Positions 1-11,147 of a stretch of 64,000 bases of DNA are shown here, piece by piece. The DNA is from Rugalucina vietnamica (taxonomy: Eukaryota > Mollusca > Bivalvia > Lucinida > Lucinidae). The stretch covers positions 53,410,856-53,474,855 of the forward strand of contig OZ024874.1 of NCBI GenBank assembly GCA_964017185.1, given 5' to 3'. The position numbers and the translations under genes were made by a program. The stretch's first letter is position 1. Each line of letters starts with the position of its first letter. The notes under the pieces were generated by a model. The model did no database searches, was not told the origin of the DNA, and saw only the letters and a list, made by a program, of their open reading frames with translations.

Positions 1-254
1 TTTTAACTTTAAAAATTGAGAATTTAAAAATTGAAAATATTCAGCTGAGAAATTTTGATATTTTTCTTAGCAAAAACATAGATTGTGGGTACACGTTAGA
101 ACAGCCTCGCCAAGGCTGTTCTAAGGAGTACCCAAAATCTATGTTTTGGAGCAAAAATAAGAAAAATAGGTATGCCCCTGCATACCCAAGTTTTACTAAT
201 ATAAAAGTGGGGGTATGAGAGGATATTTATTTCACGGACATGTTTTCCTGATGA
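1..254 (-). mobile_element. Hairpin element family 2, cut by window edge
   Basis: Family 2 elements are ~275 bp. Terminal repeats are of type GAAAACATGTCCGTGTAATAT and GAAAACATGCCCATGCAATAT, with an internal ~70-bp hairpin ACATAGATTGTGGGTACTCG ... CGAGTACCCACAATCTATGT around AGAACCGCCT/AGGCGGTTCT. Here the hairpin is at ~79-148 and the right terminus at ~236-252. Confidence 0.78.
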
Positions 255-1324
255 ATTGGGATGCGAACTGTTTGCCGAAGCCTTGTCTGACCTAATTGAC
301 CATGTTGTCAATAGAGCATCATTTTTGAATCAGGATCAACAACATAGATATGCCTTAAACTCGCTAAAGTGTCAAACTATGGTTATGCCTTGCCATTTGC
401 CTAACACTTCACCCACTGCACTGGTGTTTGCAGCTATTGTATAACTGGAATTAGTACATGTTTTGGAAGGTTTGGATTTGAACATGTATCGTATATCATG
501 ATCCACATTATTGTGACTGATGCCACCGTTCCTAGAACGTGGTATCTAAAATTCACCACATTCACGTTGTCACTGGTAATAATTTGCAATTTAGAACCAA
601 GTTTAGAGAAGGCTATTCTTGACCTCTGTTAATATCTTTAACTGTGGCTTTTGGCGAATCTAATAAAGTATATTTTGCATATCAAATACACATGCAGTCT
701 CCACATTCGAGAGAAAAGGCCAAGGACTACCTTGTCATCCGATGTCGGGCAGATTTTACCAGTTTTGCAATAATTTTAATTTTGTGCATTATATTTGTTC
801 TTGAAAAATGTGTAACCCGCGCGTCAGTGCAAAATATTTGGCTTGGATAGTCATGAATTGAAAAAGAAAGAGCTGGAGGTTCGCATCGGAATTGTTTTCA
901 TATCACTATTATAATTATTTTTATTCGTAAACAAAATAGCATAAAAAAATAAATTATTATATATAAAAACAAGTTCAAAGGTTATTGCCCTGTAAACCTT
1001 GATTTCTATGTATGTTCAAATAATATTGTGCTTGACCAATAGCATTGAGAAATGCGTTACATGCGGGTTGTAAGGCTTGTGATATAACAATGTGATATTT
1101 TATATTTATTTTCTTTTGTGTTTGATATGCTTATTTACAGATTTGGGAGCAGAATCGGAAATAAATATAAACAATACTTTGGCGAGTGTTTTGGTTTCTC
1201 TTAAAGCCGTTCTTGCCTTGTAAACATATGTCAGTTGTTGTCCTTAACGATGTAACCGTTGCAACTGATTAAGTCAAACGTACCAGTGTGTTAGACAATG
1301 CACTGATTCCACCTTTCGGGGAAT
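255..1324. other. No feature recognised
   Basis: AT-rich intergenic DNA; short open frames lack codon-use or motif support. Confidence 0.6.
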
Positions 1325-1495
1325 AGCTATCGTTAAGGAAAATAACTGCTCACTCAGAGTACGATATGTGTTCTCTGAGTAACTACTGATTGTAAATTTA
1401 TTCCCCACCCTCGCTTTTTTCGAATGGGACTTACGTTATGATTGCATTAAATCCTGATCGTTGCTTACTTTTACCTTACCGTTTGGAGATAATGT
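1325..1495 (+). mobile_element. Penelope-like 3' tail, old and diverged
   Basis: Only scattered matches remain: ATAACTGCTCACTCAGAGTA, GATTGTAAATTTATTCCCCA and GATCGTTGCTTACTTTTACC follow the order of the last 170 bp of the element. Confidence 0.5.
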
Positions 1496-1749
1496 AGACA
1501 TAAAATAATGGTGCAAAAATAGTAAAGCCTTTTCAGCTGGACACAGAAATTACCATCGATTCTGTTCATAGTCTATCATAACAACGTAAATGAGCTAGGA
1601 AGAAGAAAAAACACTGCTCAAAATATTTCAAGGAAAAATACGGGATTCTTTCTTTTCCGTATATCACAACACAAAAACTATACTTCTCGAAATTTGGCAC
1701 AAGTTTTTAAGACTTTTGCTCCCCCTTTAACTTATCAAAATAAAATATT

Positions 1750-1831
1750 AGTACGGGTGGGGTTCGAACCCACGCGGACATTTGTCCATTGGAACTTAAG
1801 TCCAACGCCTTAACCACTCGGTCACCGTACT
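1750..1831 (-). tRNA. tRNA-Leu (anticodon UAA)
   Basis: The 82-nt reverse complement folds as a type II tRNA. The 7-bp acceptor stem AGTACGG/CCGTACT is perfect; anticodon stem TTGGA/TCCAA holds loop CTTAAGT with anticodon TAA; there is a long variable arm, and the T stem GTGGG/CCCAC has loop TTCGAAC. A box (GACCGAGTGGTTAAGGC) and B box (GGTTCGAACCC) are canonical for RNA polymerase III. No intron. T-rich sequence with TTTTATTTT lies just downstream as a possible terminator. Looks functional. Confidence 0.94.
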
Positions 1832-2859
1832 TCAATGAACTCATGCGAAGATGATTGTCATCTCCAGTATAAACTGTCAGTGTCTATATTTTTTCACACA
1901 GAGCTTTAAAATGTCAAAGTCCAATAATGATTATGATTGAATTAAAATAAAATCCAACACAAAAAAAACAAACAATATAAGACAATGTAAGTTTTCATAA
2001 CACACATGAAAAGCAAGATGGCTAGCTCTTTACATCTCGAACCCCACTTTTATATAGCAATAAGTATAGAATGACCAGGAATCGATGCAATTAAATTTAA
2101 AGTCCCAACATAGACAGCGGGTGGGAAAGAAAACAAACCAAAACACAACAAAACATTTTCCGACAACACACTCGAAGAGCAGAATGACTAGCTCTTTCCC
2201 AACAAGGTAGCCATCCGGCTAAGATTCAACAGGAACGAAAGGGAACGAGCACGACAGAGAAGTAGGCACAATAAACAGTAGTATAATGAAGACAAACCAC
2301 TTTTCCTGGGACACTGATTATCGTTTTAACTAGGGACAAGCATGATGAAGACAAATCACACTATCTGGGACACAACTTAACGTTTTTACCGGGCACAACG
2401 CCGAAAACCACTTCTCCTGGGGACATTCTCAAATTCATAAAGAAAGAAAATTAAATAAAAACAAAAATAGTGTTCAACTGGTGAACAGATGTAACAAAAA
2501 CTTTTGGTAAAATTAAGTCAAAATCCCAACCAAATACACCAGAAATACAGCGATTATCATTATCATTAATAAAAACCATTTTTACTGGGACAGCGAAATT
2601 ACCATATCTATAAGTATAGCGAAAATGTATTAGCGATTATTAAAAACGGATTAGAATAAAAAATAAACCAAGATCTCAACTGGCTAACACATGTATTACA
2701 AATGTTGCTGCAAATAAAGCCAAAACCCTCGACCCAAAGATACTAGGCGGGAAGGAGAGCATTTCCACTGGTGCATCAAGATGATCATTCAGGAAACTAA
2801 ACAAGTGCCTAACAAGAAAGGCAGCAATGCGACCATATTAAGTGTAAAACATCCCGACG
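1832..2859. other. Probable old repeat relics
   Basis: Scattered words such as AGCAAGATGGCTAGCTCTTT (~2015 and, diverged, ~2180) and ACTTTTCCTGGGACACTGAT (repeated at 2300-2600) suggest a decayed repeat in several pieces, some resembling the Penelope 3' end in reverse. No gene seen. Confidence 0.45.
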
Positions 2860-2995
2860 AGCACAACAGACAGACAAACGAACAAAACACGCAACATGAA
2901 TATCAACAGAACCGCCTTGGAACGGTCAGTAACGAATTACTGGGGGGGGGGCTTAAATCGATTTTACAGATTTATAATCCTCGCCCTTGTTGTAT
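2860..2995 (-). mobile_element. Penelope-like 3' fragment
   Basis: AACCGCCTTGGAACGGTCAG, AACGAATTACTGGG and GCTTAAATCGATTTTACAG are the reverse complement of the GTTTAAGCCCGCCAGTAAC...GATCGTTCCAAGG module. Confidence 0.6.
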
Positions 2996-2999
2996 GCAA

Positions 3000-3190
3000 G
3001 GGTATATCATTTTTTCTTATTTGTGCTCAGAAACATAGATTGTGGGTACTCGTTAGAGCCGCCTAGGCGAGGCGATTGTAAAGTGTACCCACAATCAATG
3101 TCGTGAGCTAAAATATGAAAAAAAAAATCATTTTTTTTCAATTGAAATTTAGAATTTTTACAGCTGAAAAATTTGCCAACGGGTTTTCTG
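3000..3190 (+). mobile_element. Hairpin element family 2, decayed
   Basis: Hairpin at ~3031-3100 with several mismatches (AGAGCCGCCT versus AGGCGATTGT). Joined directly to the Penelope relic on its left; termini not clear. Confidence 0.68.
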
Positions 3191-3980
3191 TATACGCTGG
3201 CCGAGTCAAAAGTTCCTATAAAAACATTATTTCTCATTCGACTTCAAGCAAATTTTCATATATTTATTCCTCATCCGTGAAGGATTACAGTAGAAAGTTT
3301 AAGGCAAATCGCTAGAAAAATTTAGTTTTTATGACAATTTCTGCGACAGACGCTAGGATTATACGGGGCATGCCATGACGTTAAAGTTGTTCGTGTAGAT
3401 TTTTGTGCTTACTTGTTGTTTATAACAGCTATTTCGTTGTGACTAACACTTTGCACATCATTGAACACTGTTGTATGCTTCAGATCTGATGTGTCTCTAG
3501 CTGTTTGTAACAAATCAGACGTTTCTGTAGGTTTTATTCGGAAGTCTCGCACAAATTTTATCGATGTGTAAGTTTCCGCCATTTACCAGTAACGTCATTT
3601 TTACTAATTTTTTGCTTAGACTTGTCTTTCAAAAAGTGTCGCTGTAGCGTTGTCTTTCGAATGCGAGAACTGCAATTTCATATTTCAAGCCAAATTACAT
3701 CATTATCAATATTTCCATAATTAAAGGAGATTTAGAAATGACATTTTTAAAAATATTTTTATATTTATAAACACGTAAACAGAGATTTTACGGCGTGCTC
3801 CGGGGTAGCAAACCCCACGTGTTTGTCGATGTAATTTGACCAATCAAAAATAAGATTCGACAAATAATATTTTACATGAATGTCGACAATAGACCATTAT
3901 TACACTTGTGAAAATACGAAAACAATCGAACGTCAATTATAAAAGTTATTAAGAAAGTCCACGAACTTTTTGCTTTCCCC
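3191..3980. other. No feature recognised
   Basis: AT-rich with GGCGTGCTCCGGG at ~3792, also seen at ~18668 (repeat edge). No gene seen. Confidence 0.5.
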
Positions 3981-4078
3981 TCGTAGATTATGGGTACTCG
4001 TTAGAACCGCCTGAGCGAGGCGGTTCTAACGTGCACCCGAGCAAAAATAAGAAAAAATATCAAAATATTTCTATTGAA
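3981..4078 (+). mobile_element. Hairpin element family 2, fragment
   Basis: Hairpin core TAGATTATGGGTACTCGTTA ... CGGTTCTAACGTGCACCC and the AGCAAAAATAAGAAAA flank. The rest was replaced by the Penelope copy starting at 4079. Confidence 0.68.
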
Positions 4079-5036
4079 AAAGGTACAAGTAGGCAAAGAT
4101 CAGGAAAAGGCACAATCAGAAAAAGATTCCCACTACAAAAACCGAGGTGGGAAAAAACTAAACTAACAATCAGGTACTTATACCATGAAAACATTTCGTA
4201 AGCCGAATGAGCAGCTATTTTCCCAATAGGTGGCCACTCAGTTACCTTACTTAACTAAATATAGGCAAACATACATAAGGCGCCAACAGCACAAAAATAT
4301 TTTAAACACCAAGACATAAAACAAAAAGAACCACCACAGAAGTATCGACTTGGAACGATCAGTAACACAAAGCTACTGGCGGGTTTAAATCGATTTTACA
4401 TGGCCATAACCTCACCCTTAGCTTCTGCAGTGGTTCATAACATTTAGTTAGTTCTTGATTCTCAAACTAGTCAATGAATCATCAAGAACAAACAAATAAA
4501 TTTTGATAAACATCCTGATGAATCAAAAACCAGGACTCACAAATTCAGTAAGCTGCCCGACGATGGAGATCCCTGGGCGCCCAATAACTTACTAACTCCG
4601 GAGCAAAAGAAAAACATCAGTTGGACCCCGGTGGGCTAAGCAACAGACAAGAAGCTCCGGCCCCAACCAACTAAAATGAATAGCTTTAAGTCGGGGCCAT
4701 CATAGAGTCTGACGCCAGACCCACCGGCGTGCAATTAAAGAAGGCAGCATAGCTATCAACCGTGATTAGGTTAAAAACTAAGCATGCAGACTGTCGCATA
4801 ACATTCAAGTTATAACCTATACGTCTGTAACGTGTTATGATTTTTCTAAACTGAAAAGAAAAAGCATTACTTCCTATAAGTTTCTTAAATTTGTAAACCA
4901 AGTCACCATAAAATTCTGGTTCCGAAAGGCCCTCACTTAAAAGCGTCTTTAACCCAACATTTCTTAAATTTGTAAACCAAGTCACCATAAAATTCTGGTT
5001 CCGAAAAGCCCTCACTTAAAAGCGTCTTTAACCCAA
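4079..5036 (-). mobile_element. 5'-truncated Penelope-like copy with internal 81-bp duplication
   Basis: On the minus strand it holds the last ~110 codons (4686-5015) and the 3' UTR down to the terminal AGGTACAAGTAGGC at 4079. A segment of ~80 bp (encoding [20 protein letters not shown] and flanks) is present twice in tandem (about 4880-5035). Its 3' end abuts a hairpin-element fragment at 3981-4078. Confidence 0.85.
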
Positions 5037-5276
5037 AAACTTCAGTTTTTACAACTTAAGAAAAATCTACATATATTGAATGGGTAATTTTTCGTAATGG
5101 TTGGTTCGGTGATGGTGGAAGAGTAATTACTCTTTGGGGAAACGCTTAGAAACATACTTCTAAGCAATGTTTTTAATTGTTTGACCCCGTTTAGGAATAT
5201 GTCTTTGATTTAGACTTCTCGTATAAGTTCTCGAAATTGCAGCACAATAGTCTGGTATTCGTTGCCGGTTTGAAAA

Positions 5277-5322
5277 GGGCTACCAAAGAGGGTTCATCTT
5301 CCGAAATTGCGCAATATAGTCC
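5277..5322 (+). ncRNA. Hammerhead ribozyme relic, oldest copy
   Basis: Stem I GGGCTA/TAGTCC still pairs 6 of 6 with one G-U, although its sequence differs from the other copies. GAAA and ATT-GCGC-AAT stem III are intact, but CTGATGA has become CCAAAGA. Compensated stem I changes suggest past selection on the fold. Confidence 0.55.
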
Positions 5323-5439
5323 ACACTATCTTCCTTTGAATGTTTTACTGCTTCCAAAGGATCCAACCGTTATATTTTATTTTCTGTTATGTGTGGTCCA
5401 AAATTATCAAAACTAACACAGAAGCAAACCAGTATGAAT

Positions 5440-6095
5440 GATTTTTTGTATCATATGAATGATTGTTTGTATCTTTCCTATTTATTGAACTTAGCTATTC
5501 AAGAATAGATGTTGTATCTTTCCTATATATTGCATTAGTTATTCAACAATGGATGTTTGTATATTTATTAGTTATTCAAGAATGGATGTTTGTATCTTTC
5601 CTATTTATTGTATTGGTTATTCAAGACTGGGTGTTTGTATAGTTCATATTTATCGTATTAATTATTCAAGAATGAATATTTGTATGTTTCCTATTTGTTG
5701 TATTAGTTATTCAAGAATGGATGTTTGATTTTTTTCCTATTTATTGTATGTGTATTATTTTTTTCAAGAATGAATGGTTGTATATTTCCTATTCATTGTA
5801 TTAGTTATTCAAGAATTGATGTTTGAATATTTCATATTTATTGTTTGTGTATTAGTAATTCAAGAACGGATGTTTTTATCTTTCCTATTTATTGTATAAG
5901 TTATTCAAGAATGGATGTTTATATCTTTCCTATTTATTGTATTAGTTATTCAAGAATGGATGTTTGTATCTTTCTCGTTTATTGTAATTCAAGAATGGAT
6001 GTTTGTATCGTTCCTATTCACTGTATTTTTTATATAATAATGGATGCTTGTATATTTCCTATTTAGTGTATTAGTTATTCAAGAAGGGTGTTTGT
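5440..6095. repeat. ~45-bp minisatellite
   Basis: About 14 degenerate units of GTTATTCAAGAATGGATGTT plus TGTATCTTTCCTATTTATTG and TATTA. AT-rich; a 45-bp period yields meaningless open frames. It is bracketed by a short direct repeat (GGAGTAATTACTCTTTTGGG-like, at ~5120 and ~6195) and follows the hammerhead relic at 5277. Confidence 0.88.
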
Positions 6096-6099
6096 ATAT

Positions 6100-7044
6100 A
6101 AATGTTCATGTGTTATGTTGTCTTCATTTGGGTTACTTTTTTTTCTTACTTTCTTGTATGAACGACTGTTGCTTTTAGGTTTTGTAATGGTAGCGGAGTA
6201 ATTACTCTTTTGGGGAACGCAGTTTCCTTTGCTGTGCGTGGTCCTGAGACATCTTTCCTATTTATTGTAAATTTATTCAATGTTCCTGATTTATGTTCAG
6301 TGCATTTAGGTTACGTTTTCTTACTTTCGTGTTTGAAAGACTGTCCTATCGATCTGGTTTTCTTCTGTAAAAACTGGCTTTATCGTGGCGTGTCATATTG
6401 CATTCAATACGTCTGAAAGCATGGAACGAACAACCTCAGAATAAAGAATAATCCGTACCCGTTGACTTTGTATAGCAAATGAAATGGAACCAATTTTACA
6501 CATCAAAACCAATCATAAGAAATATATCAATACAGCATTTCCATTAAAATACAACCGTTTACGGTGATTGATTTGGATTGATCAGGATTTAAATGCTGTG
6601 CGGCATGTAGTGATGCTCGCGTTTCCTAGGGTGAATAGAAAACATAAGAATTGAAAATTGGAAATTGCTGAATTGAGAAATGAAAATTTGAAATTTATTG
6701 TCTTTTTGGAGTATTCTGTACAGGGAAAATCCATACAAATCGAAGGTAAGGTTAAAGTAAAACATGCACAGCAACCTGTGAAAATCAAAGAGCAAGGATT
6801 CCATCCAAAAATAGGATCAAAACGCGATGTCTTGGTAACGAAAATAAAACATAAAAGCACGATTCACGTGCCAAGTAGCTAGATGATTCCAATTAAAAAG
6901 TCAGAATCCCGATTCTTTTTCGAGACAAGTACATGTAACTAACATTAAACAACTAGGCTTTAACATAGAAGCTCAAGTTTTCTCTTTTAAAGATACATGT
7001 ATATCGTGTAAAATAAGAAAACATGAAATGCTGATAAACGGGAA

Positions 7045-7045
<1 letters not shown>
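6100..7045. other. No gene recognised
   Basis: Contains the right copy of the short direct repeat that brackets the 45-bp minisatellite (~6190). Open frames at 6582-6882 overlap on both strands and carry no recognisable motif. Confidence 0.5.

Positions 7046-7088
<43 letters not shown>
7046..7088. repeat. (GT)n microsatellite
   Basis: About 21 uninterrupted GT units. Confidence 0.97.
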
Positions 7089-7092
<4 letters not shown>

Positions 7093-7330
7093 GCACACTG
7101 CAAGTATTTACTCGATTCAGTTAATTGTATAGATCGTATACTTCTTCGCTCTTGGTAGATTAGAAATGACACAAGCACGATATGTTTCGATGGAACAGTT
7201 TCATTTACATTAACCCATATTTGACGAATGGATTTTCCCATCATTATCATTTGAACGAGTCCACTTTCATTTTTAGGGGCTTCAGGTGTGATTTTAAAAT
7301 TTTATTGAAATTTTCCATGAAATTTCTCTA

Positions 7331-7398
7331 AGCAAACAGAAAAGCCCCAGATGGGACGCCGCGTTCTGCGGCGTCACATCTGGGGCTATGCTGTTTGC
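7331..7398. repeat. 68-bp palindrome upstream of ODF3
   Basis: GCAAACAGAAAAGCCCCAGA TGGGACGCCGC, loop, then GCGGCGTCACATCTGGGGC TATGCTGTTTGC: an almost perfect hairpin about 104 bp upstream of the ODF3 ATG. Either a hairpin insertion or a cruciform-capable promoter-side sequence; unrelated in sequence to families 1 and 2. Confidence 0.78.
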
Positions 7399-7501
7399 CT
7401 ATGTCCCATAAAAGGTACGCCAGGCTTAAAAATGAGTTAATTTGCTTCATGGCGACCTACTTTTTTTCCAGAATATAAACTAAAATCACATAATCTTAGC
7501 T

Positions 7502-7904
7502 ATGGGTGAATTAAAAGAAACGAAACCGCGGGCACCAATTGCTGCCATGTTTGGGAGCCCGGGTCCATGCTATGGTCTACCTGGCTTGGTCGGCCAAGAA
7601 AAACATGACCCAAGAAGCGTCCACAATAAAGGCCCCGGGTGGTCATTTGGTATTCGCCATGGATCAGGGACCAAAGACTGCAGTCCGGGACCAGCCTACA
7701 ACCCCGATTCCAGACTATCTAACAAGGGACCTGATGGAACGCCACAATATTCGCTATATTCACGGACATCACACGGGCACGTGGAAACTACCCCGGGACC
7801 GGGACAATATTCACCGGAACAAAAACCAGTATTTAATCAGAATAACCCACCGGCCTACTCGTTTGGGATGAGACGAAAAGGCAGGCGGACAGATAACACA
7901 CCAG
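7502..7904 (+). CDS. ODF3: ODF3 exon 1
   Basis: Starts MGELKETKPRAPIAAMFGSP; 134 codons plus one base; donor GTAATT. Holds three PGP repeats and two FGxRxG-type strands (SFGIRHGSG, SFGMRRKGR). Confidence 0.93.
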
Positions 7905-10898
7905 GTAATTTACAATGTTCTTCCATCTGATGTAGATGAAATAAATACCCTTTTGTACCCAACTTTTATAATATATTATACTAGTAGTAAAACTGGTGAT
8001 ACAGAGATACACATTTTTTTAAATGTTGAATTTAATTGGTTAGAACCGCATTGGCGATGTGTTTTAATGTGTTCATACATACTATCTCAGATACTGAAGC
8101 CCCCTTTTTAGATCTACATCTTTCTGTTGCAAATGGATTTGTTTCTTCTAAAATTTATGATAAGCGCGATGACTTTGATTTTGATATAGTAAATTTTCCT
8201 TTTTTGGACGGTGACGTTCCTCGTCGTGCTTCTTATGGTGTATACATTTCGCAACTTATTAGGTTTGCTAGAGTCTGCAATCATGTTACAGACTTCAACG
8301 CTCGAAATAAATGTTTAACGGCAAAACTTCTCCAACAGGGCTATCGGTATCATAAACTTCGAAAAGCATTTTCTAAATTTTATCGTAGACACTATGAATT
8401 GATTTCCAAATATAATGTTGGGTTAAAGACGCTTTTAAGTGAGGGCCTTTCGGAACCTGAATTTTATGGTGACTTGGTTTACAAATTTAAGAAACTTAAA
8501 GGAATTAATGATTTTTCTTTTCAGTTCAGAAAAATCATAACACGTTACAGACGTATAGGTTATAACTTGAATGTTATGCGACAGTCTGCATGCTTAGTTT
8601 TTAACCCAATCATGATTGATAACTATGCTGCCTTCTTTAATTGCACGCCGGTGGGTCGGGCGTCAGACTCTATGATGGCCCCGACATAAAGCTATTCACT
8701 TTAGTTGGTTGGGGCCGGAGCTTCTTGTCTGTTGCTTGGCCCACCGGGGTCCAACTGGTGTTTTTCTTTTGCTCCGGAGTTAGTAGGTTATTCGGCGCCC
8801 AGGGATCTCCATCGTCGGGCAGCTTACTCAGTCTGTGAGTCCTGGTTTTTGATTCATCAGGATGTTTATCATGATTTATTTGTTTGTACTTGATGATTCA
8901 TTGACTAGTTAGAGATTCACCACGAGGACCGAATAACTAACTAAATGTTATGAACCACTGCAGAAGCTGAGGGTGAGGTTATGGCCATGTAAAACCGGTT
9001 TAAGCCCGCCAGTAACTTTGTGTTACAAGTCGATACTTCTGTGGTGGTTCTTTTTGTTTTATGTCTTGGTGTTTTAAAAAAATTTTCGTGCTGTTGGCGC
9101 CTTATGTATGTTTTCATATTTTTAGTTAAGTTCAGGTAACTGAGTGGCCACCTATTGGGAAAATAGCTGCTCATTCGGCTTACGATTTGTTTCATGGTAT
9201 ATGTACCTGATTGTTAGTTTGGTTTTTTCCCACCTCGGTTTTTGGAGTGGGAATCTTTTTCTGGTTGCGCCTTTTCCTGATCTTTGCCTACTTGTACCTT
9301 TTTATCAATGTTTTGAAAACAAAATAGGAAACTATCAGAAGTTTCCAATGGAAAAAGGCCATATTTTCACAGATGAAACAAATGAAAAAAATTACTGTGT
9401 ATTGCATGATGTGTTTCGATACATCTTTCCGTTTTAGTTCCTAATTCTACTGGTCATTAGATGGTGATTACACCGTCTTATTATTATTCTTGTTATTATT
9501 ATTATTTTTTTTTTCTTACTACATAACAATGTCATTCAATAAATAAAACATTTTATAGAATACATGAACATTTTAATTTTACATGTACATTTTCCCACTG
9601 AAGAAGCAGTCGCTGAAAATGGGCTATATTTTGTTTTAAACGCAAATTATTTAGGTATCAAATCATTCCTTTGTTTTGTTTGCCTTTCAGGACCAAATCA
9701 GTATGGACTTGACCCAATGCTTGGGCCTAAAACCGTGAGGCATGACAAGAAACAGGCCCCTAGCTACTCGCTGGTGGGAAGGCGAACTATCGGAGGGTTT
9801 CACGAAGATCTGACAAAGGTGAATACCGGTGTTAACAGAGTTTGTTAGGGGTGTTACGCATTTGTAGTTATATAATAGACAGTTACTTTGTGGTACTTTT
9901 TTGACTCCTCCTATACCTCGTGCGTGCATTCTGACTACTTGCACTTGTATTCAATTATGGTTTCATGGACTGTTCTATTTACAGATCTTTGAATCTGATC
10001 GCATATGTCAGTGGCTATTCAAACTGTCCTTCTCCCCTTTTGAATTTCTATACTTTGTATTTACGCGATTTCTAGAAAAAATGGCACCATGCCAAATCAC
10101 CAAATTTTGATTTATTATAAACCTTGTTACTGTGTCTTTTGTTTTAGACCCCAGGGCCTGGTAACTATGGGACAACTGACCCAGACTCCTATAAGTCAAG
10201 CTCACCTAAATATACCGTCACGGGGAGACATCCCCTGCCAGGGGATTCAACACAGAAACCAGGACCTGGAAGTCATTCTCCAGAGAAAGTAAGTTGACTG
10301 TATTAAAGAGTTTATATATTTCATTTCACAAAAAATCGATACTGAAGAAAATAAATTTGATAATAGAAAGTTTACCAATATGCCCTCATAAATTCCCTAT
10401 AGGAAATTATTTAGTTATTATACATGTTATCCATAATGTTAATTTTATATAAGGTTTGCGGGCCTAGAGTTTGTTTTATACCGCCAAATACTATTTCATT
10501 GTACTTCATTCACCCGGTCACAAAAAATCGATACTGAAGAAAATAAGTTTTACCAATCTACATAAATAGGAAAACACTCATACAATTCCCCGTAGGAAAT
10601 TATTTAATCAGTTGTTATACATGTTATCCATAATGTTAATTTTATAAGGTTTGCAGGCCTAGAGTTTGTTTTATACCGCCAAATACTATTTCATTGTACT
10701 TCATTCACCCGGTCTGCATGTTTAAGCATTCAAACATTCCCGTACAAATGCTAGGTACAGTGAATTTTACCTTAGAAATTAAATTTGACATTATTTGTTT
10801 TGCAGGTAACATGTGATAAAAAGTCTTCGCCGAAATTTGCCTTCGGAATTCGCCACTCACAGTATTCAGTACCTTTGATAGTTGATGTCTGCGATTAA
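7502..10898 (+). CDS. ODF3: ODF3/CIMAP1-type SHIPPO-repeat protein, 4 exons, 254 residues
   Basis: Outer dense fiber protein 3 (SHIPPO1, CIMAP1 family) is associated with sperm-tail and ciliary microtubules. Four exons (7502-7904, 9691-9818, 10148-10288, 10806-10898) join in phase to 765 nt: 254 residues plus stop, the length of vertebrate ODF3. Repeated PGP-x-Y motifs characteristic of the family occur: SPGPCYGLP, SPGPAYNPD, TPGPGQYSPE, GPNQYGLDP, TPGPGNYGTTD, KPGPGSHSPEK, each followed by a YSFGMR or KFAFGIR-type strand. The ATG at 7502 is the first in frame; a possible 5'-UTR acceptor (TTTTTTCCAG) lies about 30 bp upstream. Intron 1 contains a 1.2-kb Penelope fragment on the same strand, and a hairpin MITE starts 12 bp past the stop. 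Confidence 0.93.
8084..9302 (+). mobile_element. 5'-truncated Penelope-like copy in ODF3 intron 1
   Basis: Homology to the 41-kb element begins at the codons for [14 protein letters not shown] and runs through the intact C-terminal 195 codons (to SDSMMAPT) and 3' UTR to the common end GTACCTT. Nucleotide identity to the 41-kb copy is high (a few percent differences by eye). 5' truncation is what target-primed reverse transcription produces. It has one copy of the 3' module, not two. Confidence 0.88.
9691..9818 (+). CDS. ODF3: ODF3 exon 2
   Basis: Acceptor GCCTTTCAG, donor GTGAAT. Completes a Gly codon, then 42 codons: PNQYGLDPMLGPKTVRH, then APSYSLVGRRTIGGFHEDLTK. Confidence 0.92.
10148..10288 (+). 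CDS. ODF3: ODF3 exon 3
   Basis: Acceptor TTTTGTTTTAG, donor GTAAGT, 47 codons in phase 0 with two PGP repeats (TPGPGNY, KPGPGSH) and the strand PKYTVTGRHPLPGD. Confidence 0.92.
10327..10714 (+). repeat. ~190-bp tandem duplication in ODF3 intron 3
   Basis: CACAAAAAATCGATACTGAA through TTCATTCACCCGGT occurs twice in direct order (10327-10512, 10519-10714). Confidence 0.85.
10806..10898 (+). CDS. ODF3: ODF3 exon 4 with stop
   Basis: Acceptor TGTTTTGCAG, 30 codons and TAA. Reads VTCDKKSSPKFAFGIRHSQY and ends VDVCD. Phase fits exon 3. Confidence 0.9.
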   Translation, partial: VTCDKKSSPKFAFGIRHSQYSVPLIVDVCD

Positions 10899-10910
10899 TT
10901 TTCAATATTT

Positions 10911-11143
10911 GAACCGCCTCATGGGAAAATCAGCAATTTGCATATGCGAAAACAAAGGCGCAGATCAGCTTCGCGGTAAACGCGAAGCTGATCAGCGCCT
11001 TTGTTTTCGCTACATGGATAGTACACTTCCTCTTCTTCTTAAATTCGAAATTTAAGCTTCTAGCCTGCTTCTGTGACTGTGCAGCCTGATTTGTGTCAGT
11101 CCTGTTCGGAAACCACATTGTTGGTTTTCCCACGAGGTTGCTC
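10911..11143 (+). mobile_element. Hairpin MITE family 1, copy at ODF3 3' end
   Basis: Family 1 elements are ~205-236 bp with terminal inverted repeats of the type GAGCCGCCTCGTGGGAAAAC, a near-perfect ~65-bp internal hairpin (GCGAAAACAAAGGCGC arms) close to one end, and a 4-bp target duplication. Here the duplication is ATTT on both sides. It begins 12 bp after the ODF3 stop codon, so it probably supplies much of that 3' UTR. Confidence 0.85.
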
Positions 11144-11147
11144 ATTT

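Noticed and set aside
5845..6066. 73-residue ORF with repeated SRMDVCIFPIYC-like units
   Set aside because: Product of the 45-bp minisatellite period.
6987..7250. ORF with poly-HT stretch; also 16832-17199 poly-Leu/poly-Thr
   Set aside because: Translations of GT/CA/CAA microsatellites.
8641..8893. Small ORFs downstream of the RT stop, also at 42888-43140
   Set aside because: Overlap the RT end and the 3' UTR; similar in both copies only because the DNA is similar. No GIY-YIG motif.
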